Assembly: GCA_003519205.1 (NCBI GenBank)
Contig: DOXE01000382.1
Coordinates: 1,112-6,409, forward strand
DNA length: 5,298 bases
Direction: 5' to 3'
From: Chloroflexota bacterium
Lineage (GTDB): Bacteria > Chloroflexota > Anaerolineae > Promineifilales > Promineifilaceae
Shown here: positions 1 through 5,003 of the stretch, piece after piece
Numbering within the stretch: the stretch's first letter is position 1
Layout of the letters: the number at the start of each line of letters is the position of its first letter
Position numbers and translations under genes: made by a program
The notes under the pieces: model-generated
Told to the model about the DNA's origin: nothing
The model's database searches: none
The model's input: only the letters and a program-made list of their open reading frames with translations

Positions 1-1229
1 CCGACGTGACCACTCAGGCAGAATAATTTTGTGCCAGGAGATTGCTCCGTTCCATATTCACGCCACTTCTCTATGCCGAATTTAAGGGCGGTTAAAGTGG
101 CAACCAATGTCTCTACATTATTTATGGCCGTCGGTTGATTAAAAAGGCCATTGGTCGTCGGAAATGGCGGCTTGATCCGCGGAAAACCTCTTTTTCCTTC
201 AATCGCTTCAAATAACGCGGTTTCTTCTCCGCAAATATACGCGCCGGCACCAAGGCGAATCTCAAGGTCAAAATTAAAACCTTGTTTGCCGAGAATATCC
301 TTACCAAGATAGCCGGCATCCTTAGCCTGACTTACCGCTTCCTTCAATGTTGAAAAACAATGAGGATATTCACCACGGATGAAGATCCATCCATTTTCAG
401 CGCCAACACCATATCCAGCGATTGTGGCAGCCTCAATCAGGGAAAATGGATCTCCCTCCATGATCGCTCGATCCTTAAAGGTTCCGGTCTCACTCTCATC
501 GGCGTTAATGACTATATGTTTCGCTTCATGCGCAGTTTCTCGAGTAAATCGCCACTTAAGACCAAGAGGAAACATGGCTCCACCTCGCCCTAAAATACCA
601 CTATCGTCGACGAGATGGATAATATCTTCTGGCTCCATATTTATAAGTCGGCGGAGGGTCTTATACCCTCCCATTTCTTCGTAGCTGGAAAGGTTGTTGG
701 GATCCTTTTTGCTTATCCCAGCCAGGATCAATAAAGGCTCACCTCTTACTATTGGTTCTGATTCAGATTGGTTATTATTAAACAATTTTGAGACATTGGT
801 AGGGGTTAGGTGGCCTACCGACTGATTGCCAGCTAACGCGGCTGGTGCCTTATCACACATACCTAAACATGGTACGTATTCTAAAGTAATATCGGCCGCT
901 TTGTCGGTCTGCCCATGGCTCAAATTCAGGTCCCGCTCCAACGCTTCTTTCACCTTGCCAACTCCGGCCAAATGGCAGGCAAGATCCTCACATACCCGGA
1001 TTACTTTCCTGCCTGTAGGCTCGTTATAGAACATCGAATAAAATTCGATGACGCCATGAATATCAGCTAGTGGCACTCTCAGGGTTTCACCAATCTTTAC
1101 CTGTACCTCTCGCGGTAACCAACCACAGATAGCCTGAGCCTCATGTAACAGGGGCAATAGGGCATCTCGCTTTCGACCATGGTAATTCTCAAGAATGGGT
1201 ATCAAAGGAGCTAATTCAACAGTTGTCAT
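1..1229 (-). CDS. Fused NuoE-NuoF-type NADH dehydrogenase/diaphorase subunit (partial, C-terminus beyond left edge)
   Basis: One uninterrupted minus-strand frame of 409 codons runs from an ATG to the window edge; an in-frame stop lies upstream at 1281-1283. Residues 1 to about 155 are a NuoE-like thioredoxin-fold ferredoxin domain: Cys80, Cys85, Cys121 and Cys125 (C-x4-C, 35 residues, C-x3-C, the second pair in VPCLGMCDKAP) match the [2Fe-2S] ligand spacing of E. coli NuoE. From about residue 160 a NuoF-like domain follows: GRGGAMFPLGLKW (214-226), NADESETGTFKDR (242-254), GAGAYICGEETA (327-338), then KPPFP, NNVETL and GTEQSPGTKLF. These motifs bind FMN and NADH. The SLBB and [4Fe-4S] parts would lie outside the window. 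Members pass electrons between NADH, FMN and Fe-S centres in complex I, NAD-dependent formate dehydrogenases or bidirectional hydrogenases; without neighbours I cannot say which. HoxF has the same fused layout, but the Ralstonia protein has lost the N-terminal cysteines kept here. No clear Shine-Dalgarno sequence precedes the ATG. The family assignment is firm, the partner complex unknown. Confidence 0.93.
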   Translation of the reverse strand, partial: MTTVELAPLIPILENYHGRKRDALLPLLHEAQAICGWLPREVQVKIGETLRVPLADIHGVIEFYSMFYNEPTGRKVIRVCEDLACHLAGVGKVKEALERDLNLSHGQTDKAADITLEYVPCLGMCDKAPAALAGNQSVGHLTPTNVSKLFNNNQSESEPIVRGEPLLILAGISKKDPNNLSSYEEMGGYKTLRRLINMEPEDIIHLVDDSGILGRGGAMFPLGLKWRFTRETAHEAKHIVINADESETGTFKDRAIMEGDPFSLIEAATIAGYGVGAENGWIFIRGEYPHCFSTLKEAVSQAKDAGYLGKDILGKQGFNFDLEIRLGAGAYICGEETALFEAIEGKRGFPRIKPPFPTTNGLFNQPTAINNVETLVATLTALKFGIEKWREYGTEQSPGTKLFCLSGHV

Positions 1230-1250
1230 TTTACCAATCACGTTATAGTA

Positions 1251-1268
1251 CCATCTGATTATAGATGG
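1251..1268 (-). promoter_or_regulatory. Candidate promoter -10 box inside an inverted repeat, upstream of the NuoEF gene
   Basis: Read on the minus strand, 1263-1258 is a perfect TATAAT, 29 to 34 bases upstream of the NuoEF ATG. It overlaps a perfect inverted repeat with six-base arms, CCATCT (1251-1256) and AGATGG (1263-1268), separated by six bases. At 17 bases upstream the hexamer is TCGTGA, a poor -35 match (3 of 6), so the promoter would probably need an activator. A repeat centred on the -10 box is a typical place for a repressor operator. The sequence symmetry is seen directly; promoter and operator roles are inferred. Confidence 0.35.
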
Positions 1269-1335
1269 ATCAGAAGTTCGTCACGAATGCATTACATTAA
1301 AAAGACACCTCGTGAATATTGTGCGAACCGATAAA

Positions 1336-1350
1336 ATCAATTGATATAAA
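1336..1350 (+). promoter_or_regulatory. AT-rich palindrome with extended -10-like motif, possible fabL promoter
   Basis: ATCAATTGAT (1336-1345) is a perfect ten-base palindrome. It overlaps TGATATAAA (1342-1350), which fits the extended -10 pattern TGn followed by TATAAA. No convincing -35 lies at the usual distance (TTGTGC at 1319 is 20 bases away, too far), which an extended -10 can tolerate. Transcription from here would give fabL a leader of about 240 bases, so a closer promoter is equally possible, for example TTGTTC (1469-1474), 16 bases, CATATT (1491-1496). Inference only. Confidence 0.2.
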
Positions 1351-1598
1351 ATGGTGCCGGATATTTTCTTAAATCAATATCAGTAATCATGAATCGGCAA
1401 GGGTTGGATGAACGAGTTATTAACGAAAAGTATATTCACTTTCAATCCCTATGCATTGTACGGCAGAATTGTTCTCGGGCAAATACTTTTCATATTCTTG
1501 TTGCCTGTTAACCGGGGAAGGTTACAATCTGGTGGTGCCAGCGGCCGTAATAGTCAGAAACCTTTGTCAATTTGGGTCTAGAAAACCATGAGCTTCTT

Positions 1599-2378
1599 AT
1601 GACCAAACAATTTGACGACAAAGTCGTACTGGTAACAGGTTCGGGTAGAGGTATCGGCCGGACTGTGGCCCTTCAATTTGCTAGTGATGGTGCACATGTC
1701 ATCGTCAACTTCTTCAGGAACCGAGAACCGGCCGAGAATACCGCTGAGGAAATCCACGCCCTCGGACGGAAAGCATTGGTTGTTAAAGCCAATGTTGGTA
1801 ATTTGGATGATCTAGACTCCCTTTTCAATCAAGTAGATCGTGAATTTGGACGGCTGGATATATTTATCCATAATGCCGCCTCCGGTTACAACCGTCCGGC
1901 CATGGAACAGCGGCCAAAAGGGTGGGACTGGACGATGAACATTAATGCTCGTTCCTTTCTTTTTGGCGCTCAGCGGGCTGTTTCGTTGATGGAAAAACAA
2001 GGCGGAGGGGCAATTGTGGCCATATCCAGCTTAGGATCGGTTCGGGTTCTACCAGAATATATTGCCGTTGGTACATCCAAGGCCGCGTTGGAGTCTTTGG
2101 TCAGGTATTTAGGAGTAGAGTTGGCGCCAAAAAATATCAGGGTGAATGCCGTTTCACCGGGCTTAGTCAAGACGGACGCCCTCAAACATTTTTCTCTTTT
2201 TGAGAAGGCCGGACAAACCTTAATGGAGGATGTTATTGCAAAAACGCCGGCTGGAAGATTATGTCTACCCGAGGATGTAGCCGACCTCGTTTGTTTCCTC
2301 TGTTCTCCCCAAGCAAACATGATATGTGGTCAAACTATTATTGTGGATGGAGGTTATTCACTTCAGTCCAGGCTTTAA
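1599..2378 (+). CDS. fabL: Enoyl-[acyl-carrier-protein] reductase III (FabL-like short-chain dehydrogenase)
   Basis: A 259-residue cytoplasmic SDR that probably reduces enoyl-ACP with NADPH in the last step of each fatty acid elongation cycle. The Rossmann loop TGSGRGIG is at 13-20 and NAASG at 92-96. The active-site tyrosine and lysine lie in YIAVGTSK (Tyr154, Lys161), a Tyr-x6-Lys spacing shared by enoyl reductases FabI and FabL, whereas ketoreductases such as FabG use Tyr-x3-Lys. Other segments closely resemble my memory of Bacillus subtilis FabL: GWDWTMNINA, GGGAIVAISSLGS, DALKHF, TPAGR and GQTIIVDGG. The length is close to Bacillus FabL (about 250). I chose the ATG at 1599 because the Rossmann strand then starts near residue 8, as in the family; a TTG at 1572 would add nine residues with no recognisable domain. 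Neither start has a strong ribosome binding site. No other fatty acid synthesis gene is adjacent. FabL-type enzymes are known for low triclosan sensitivity. Another SDR activity on an acyl or related substrate is not excluded. Confidence 0.85.
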   Translation: MTKQFDDKVVLVTGSGRGIGRTVALQFASDGAHVIVNFFRNREPAENTAEEIHALGRKALVVKANVGNLDDLDSLFNQVDREFGRLDIFIHNAASGYNRPAMEQRPKGWDWTMNINARSFLFGAQRAVSLMEKQGGGAIVAISSLGSVRVLPEYIAVGTSKAALESLVRYLGVELAPKNIRVNAVSPGLVKTDALKHFSLFEKAGQTLMEDVIAKTPAGRLCLPEDVADLVCFLCSPQANMICGQTIIVDGGYSLQSRL

Positions 2379-2431
2379 TTGATCTATCAAGTTGTTTCTT
2401 GAAAGTAGTACATGTCTCCAACCCGTTCTGG

Positions 2432-2461
2432 TTTACAATGCTGGACAACAATAATCAGAAT
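2432..2461 (+). promoter_or_regulatory. Candidate sigma-70-type promoter for the proline dehydrogenase gene
   Basis: TTTACA (2432-2437) matches the -35 consensus at 5 of 6 bases, and CAGAAT (2456-2461) matches the -10 at 4 of 6, with an 18-base spacer. It lies in the gap between fabL and the proline dehydrogenase start, about 60 bases before the ATG at 2524. This suggests separate transcription of the proline dehydrogenase-epimerase pair. Short AT-rich matches arise easily by chance, so this is tentative. Confidence 0.3.
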
Positions 2462-2523
2462 TTCAAGGCACTGAGTCTGGGCAAACCTTTTCAGTATTTC
2501 CTTTGAATAGGCTCAAAGATCTG

Positions 2524-3558
2524 ATGAAAAAAAAGAGAGCTAGGCGTGGCTGTGGATTATTCTTAGTGCCATTCATTGGGTTTACCCTACTGGCGAGCTT
2601 CTTGTTATATCGATTCGGCGAACGGTGGCTACGAACTTTTCTCATATATTTATCTCACGCACAATGGGCACGAGACTTAGTGAGTGATTTGAGCTTGGCG
2701 AAAAGGGTTGCCCGAAGGTTTGTAGCTGGGGAGACCATTGAAGAGGCAATGGCGGCAACCCGGGCCCTGAATGCCCGGGGAATGCTGGTAACTTTAGATT
2801 ATTTGGGAGAAAGTGTAACCGACGAAGCAGTTGCTGCTTCCGCTCGGGACGAGATTTTACAATTGCTTGATCGGATTGAAATCTCAGGATTGGACGCCAA
2901 TGTTTCTATTAAATTGAGCCAGTTAGGCCTTCGGATCCGCAAGGAAACGGCCTTGGAAAATCTTCGACAACTACTTACCAAAGCGCAAGAGAACGGCAAT
3001 AAAATTCGGATTGATATGGAGGAAAGCGAACTCGTTGATGTCACATTGGATATTTACCATACACTAAAGGATGAGTATGGATTCGATAACGTCGGTGTCG
3101 TTATCCAGTCTTATCTTTATCGTAGTGAAAAAGATGTCGAAAAGCTCATTGATGAAGGAGCCTGGGTGCGGCTCTGTAAGGGAGCTTACGCAGAACCGCC
3201 AGACATCGCATTTCCGGAAAAAGCTGATACCGATGCCAATTACGTACTGCTAACAGAGATGATGCTCAGCAAGGAAGCTCGGAATAATGGTGTCTATCTT
3301 GGAATCGCAACCCATGATGAAGAAATTATTCAGGCAGCGATCAATTTTGCCAATGCAAGTAAGATCCCGCCTGAAACCTATGAGTTCCAGATGCTATACG
3401 GCATTAGACGAGATTTACAGGCCTGGTTAGTAGAACGAGGCTACAAACTTCGGATATATGTGCCATATGGAACTGCCTGGTACCCTTATTTTGTTCGCAG
3501 ACTAGCCGAACGACCGGCAAATCTTTGGTTTTTCGTTAGTAATCTGATTAGACGTTAA
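2524..3558 (+). CDS. Proline dehydrogenase (FAD-dependent, stand-alone) with N-terminal membrane anchor
   Basis: A 344-residue protein that oxidises L-proline to pyrroline-5-carboxylate with FAD, passing electrons to the membrane quinone pool. The (beta/alpha)8 barrel signatures appear in order: SIKLSQLG (Lys130), RIDMEE (Asp164), VIQSYLYR (Tyr197), RLCKGAY (Lys219), ATHD (His264), EFQMLYGIRRDLQ (287-299), RIYVPYG (Tyr312) and YFVRRLAERPAN (Tyr322, Arg325, Arg326). These correspond to E. coli PutA Lys329, Asp370, Tyr437, Tyr540, Tyr552, Arg555 and Arg556, so the proline-binding site is intact. There is no aldehyde dehydrogenase domain, so a separate P5C dehydrogenase must exist elsewhere. Unusually, residues 1-8 are basic (MKKKRARR) and about 9-29 form one hydrophobic segment (GLFLVPFIGFTLLASFLLY), predicting an N-in membrane anchor; relatives as I recall them start near the LIYLS segment. 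An in-frame TTG at 2503 would add seven residues; TTG at 2602 would remove most of the anchor. The ATG is favoured. The epimerase gene starts one base after its stop. Confidence 0.93.
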   Translation: MKKKRARRGCGLFLVPFIGFTLLASFLLYRFGERWLRTFLIYLSHAQWARDLVSDLSLAKRVARRFVAGETIEEAMAATRALNARGMLVTLDYLGESVTDEAVAASARDEILQLLDRIEISGLDANVSIKLSQLGLRIRKETALENLRQLLTKAQENGNKIRIDMEESELVDVTLDIYHTLKDEYGFDNVGVVIQSYLYRSEKDVEKLIDEGAWVRLCKGAYAEPPDIAFPEKADTDANYVLLTEMMLSKEARNNGVYLGIATHDEEIIQAAINFANASKIPPETYEFQMLYGIRRDLQAWLVERGYKLRIYVPYGTAWYPYFVRRLAERPANLWFFVSNLIRR

Positions 3559-3559
3559 A

Positions 3560-4099
3560 ATGCCCATCATTGAAGAACATTCCCTCATCAATGGCGTTTA
3601 CCTTGTTCATCTGACGAGCCACAGTGACCAAAGAGGCCATTTTACTGAGATATTTCGGAAAGAGTGGTTTCCTCAAAGATCTTGGAAAAAACTCCAAAGC
3701 AACCGGTCTGTGTCAGAAGCTGGTGTCCTTCGTGGTCTCCACTACCACCATCAACAGGTAGATTATTGGCATGTTCTTGAGGGCACCTTGCGGGCAGGCC
3801 TGGTGGATCTGCGCCAATCTTCATCAACACAGGGTAACGCTCACATTATTCAGATCAAAGACTCTGATGATTTGGGCTTATATATCCCTCCCGGCGTTGC
3901 CCATGGTTTTTTTGGTCTAACCAGAGTAACCTTAATCTATTTCGTAGACAATTATTACGATGGTAGTGATGAGTATGGCGTAGCCTGGGATGATCCGGAA
4001 ATTGGGCTAGAGTGGGGAATTGAGAGTCCAAATCTCTCTAATCGAGACAGAAGAAACCCTCGATACGCAGCCATCCCCTTAATTGATAGACCTAGCTGA
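3560..4099 (+). CDS. rfbC: dTDP-4-dehydrorhamnose 3,5-epimerase family protein (RmlC/RfbC-like cupin, variant active site)
   Basis: A 179-residue cupin of the RmlC family, whose members epimerise C3 and/or C5 of dTDP-4-keto-6-deoxyhexoses for rhamnose and related sugars in surface polysaccharides; the length is normal. Family signatures are SDQRGHFTEIFR (22-33), VLRGLHYH (56-63), VDLR (82-85), IPPGVAHGF (109-117), DNYYDGSDEYG (130-140) and WDDPEIGLEW (143-152). The catalytic base His61 and its likely aspartate partner Asp163 (LSNRDR) are present, as are Arg58, His115 and tyrosines at 132-133. The segment after the catalytic His is unusual: typical RmlC has a Lys-Leu-Val there, while this protein reads QVDYWHVLEG (66-75), so the conserved lysine is missing. 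I recall other family members with this DYW form, but their substrate is not known to me. It may be a C3- or C5-only epimerase, or act on another sugar. The ATG sits one base after the proline dehydrogenase stop without a clear ribosome site, suggesting translational coupling. No rmlA, rmlB or rmlD lies nearby. Confidence 0.82.
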   Translation: MPIIEEHSLINGVYLVHLTSHSDQRGHFTEIFRKEWFPQRSWKKLQSNRSVSEAGVLRGLHYHHQQVDYWHVLEGTLRAGLVDLRQSSSTQGNAHIIQIKDSDDLGLYIPPGVAHGFFGLTRVTLIYFVDNYYDGSDEYGVAWDDPEIGLEWGIESPNLSNRDRRNPRYAAIPLIDRPS

Positions 4100-4149
4100 C
4101 TATACGAAACATTCATCTTGCGTTAAAGCGGAATATTAGAGCTGTTCGC

Positions 4150-4536
4150 TTAAAATAATCGAGCTGCTAGCGGCCGACCCAGGATCAATAATCCAATTAG
4201 AATGGCGCCCACTGCACCAACCAGGACCATGCCAGCGGATACATCCTTGGCCACCTTCGCCAGCGGATGAAGGTCAGGTGAACTCAAGTCGACAATAGCC
4301 TCTAGGGCGGTGTTAGCAAATTCTGCCATCCAAACAACCGTGAATGTTAGGACTAACACTGCCCAATCTCGCGCCGGCAGGCGAAGCCAATATGCGATTC
4401 CAATAACGGCTACCATAATTGCGGCATGTATCCAAGCATTGGGTTGTGATCGGATGACATGCCGGCAACCTTCAAATGCATACTTGAAGCTCCTAATCCT
4501 CTTTACAAGGGGGGAAGGATTACTTGAACTCATCAT
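4150..4536 (-). CDS. dgkA: Diacylglycerol kinase / undecaprenol kinase family membrane protein
   Basis: A small integral membrane kinase (128 residues) that phosphorylates diacylglycerol or, as usual in Gram-positive-like bacteria, undecaprenol, to recycle lipid carriers. Three hydrophobic helices are visible at about 35-54, 56-78 and 100-120. The signature EFANTALEAIVDL (72-84) gives Glu72, Asn75 and Glu79, equal to E. coli Glu69, Asn72 and Glu76; KVAKDVSAGMVLVGA (94-108) holds Lys97 and Asp98 of the conserved lysine-aspartate pair. At the position of the metal-binding E. coli Glu28 there is Gln31 (RSQPNAWIH), a form I recall from other Chloroflexi and cyanobacteria. Three start codons are stacked (GTG 4539, ATG 4536, ATG 4533) and no ribosome site separates them; I took the first ATG. 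It follows ybeY by 14 bases on the same strand, the common pgpH-ybeY-dgkA order. Diacylglycerol versus undecaprenol cannot be decided from sequence. Confidence 0.92.
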   Translation of the reverse strand: MMSSSNPSPLVKRIRSFKYAFEGCRHVIRSQPNAWIHAAIMVAVIGIAYWLRLPARDWAVLVLTFTVVWMAEFANTALEAIVDLSSPDLHPLAKVAKDVSAGMVLVGAVGAILIGLLILGRPLAARLF

Positions 4537-4550
4537 CACTCAATGGTATT

Positions 4551-5003
4551 TTATGCCATTCCCCCTGTCAGAGAAGAAATAACTAACCCTTGGATAGACC
4601 ACATTTGCCTCTCTTCCTCAGGAGTAGCATGATCGTAACCGATCAAGTGCAAGGTCGCGTGAACAGCCAGTAACCGCAATTCATCAGATACTGAGTGACC
4701 AGCCTCGCCAGCTTGGTACCTGGCCCTTGGAATAGATATAGCGATGTCTCCGAGATAATGGTCAACTCCAGGCATTGGATCCCCGGCTGGGAAACTCAGC
4801 ACATCCGTTGCCCGTTTACTCCCCATGAATTCTTGGTTTAAGTCACTTAATTGTCGATCGTCGGCAAGTAGAACTGTCACCTCTGTATTGGGTTGTACAC
4901 CCTCATGTTCCAAAGTTGCGAAAACGGCCTGTTGGATAGACGTCACCCATTCTTCTTCAACTGGCACCTCCACGTTGATGTTAACGTGGAACAGGTTCAT
5001 CAT
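4551..5003 (-). CDS. ybeY: Endoribonuclease YbeY (rRNA maturation factor)
   Basis: A 150-residue zinc-dependent single-strand endoribonuclease, involved in 16S rRNA 3' end maturation and ribosome quality control. The metal site HATLHLIGYDH (115-125) supplies His115, His119 and His125; ATDVLSFP (65-72) and LGDIAIS (84-90) are the other family signatures. The usual motif is HGxLHLxGYDH, so the glycine is alanine here. The arginine of the canonical Asn-x-x-Tyr-Arg segment (E. coli Arg59) is replaced: LNQEFMG (55-61) has methionine. Length is typical. The start is one of two tandem ATGs (5003 and 5000); upstream on the minus strand an AAGAAGAA stretch (5012-5005) can serve as a purine-rich ribosome site and favours this region. 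The start overlaps the end of the upstream phosphohydrolase gene by 23 bases in another frame, and dgkA follows directly, so all three are likely one operon. Confidence 0.95.
   Translation of the reverse strand: MMNLFHVNINVEVPVEEEWVTSIQQAVFATLEHEGVQPNTEVTVLLADDRQLSDLNQEFMGSKRATDVLSFPAGDPMPGVDHYLGDIAISIPRARYQAGEAGHSVSDELRLLAVHATLHLIGYDHATPEEERQMWSIQGLVISSLTGGMA

Larger units (their letters stand above)
1230..1598. other. Divergent intergenic region between the NuoEF gene and fabL
   Basis: This stretch of about 370 bases separates two divergently transcribed genes, and I found no coding frame in it with recognisable protein character. It is AT-rich in the middle (about 1331-1440). It holds a candidate promoter and inverted repeat facing left, an AT-rich palindrome with an extended -10-like motif facing right, and a weak stem TAACC/GGTTA around a GGGGAA loop (1509-1524). 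A frame open to the fabL gene begins at a TTG at 1572, but the ATG at 1599 fits the family N-terminus better. No riboswitch or tRNA pattern was recognised. Confidence 0.6.

Noticed and set aside
122..319. Minus-strand open frame of 65 codons inside the NuoEF gene
   Set aside because: It is in a different frame from the NuoEF protein, which is continuous here with strong NuoF motifs; the short frame shows no family signature.
360..1029. Plus-strand open frames opposite the NuoEF gene (360-593, 379-684, 826-1029)
   Set aside because: They are antisense shadows of a well-supported minus-strand gene; no ribosome sites and no recognisable motifs.
1..1229. Frameshift between NuoE and NuoF parts, making a pseudogene
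   Set aside because: Checking every codon of the frame from 1229 to the edge showed no stop and both domains in the same frame.
1509..1524. Stem TAACC/GGTTA with loop GGGGAA before fabL
   Set aside because: Too short and weak for a terminator or riboswitch expression platform; likely chance.
1812..2320. Minus-strand open frames within fabL
   Set aside because: Antisense to a confident SDR gene; composition looks like reverse-strand translation with no domain.
2381..2392. TTGATCTATCAA after the fabL stop as a terminator hairpin
   Set aside because: Five-base arms with a two-base loop cannot form a stable hairpin and no T-run follows.
2261..2506. Plus-strand frame spanning the fabL end and the gap to proline dehydrogenase
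   Set aside because: It begins inside fabL in another frame, has no family similarity I can see, and no ribosome site.
4126..4151. Possible terminator between the convergent genes: AAGCG (4126-4130) with CGCTT (4147-4151)
   Set aside because: The stem is only five pairs with a 16-base loop, lacks a proper T-run on either strand, and overlaps the dgkA stop codon.
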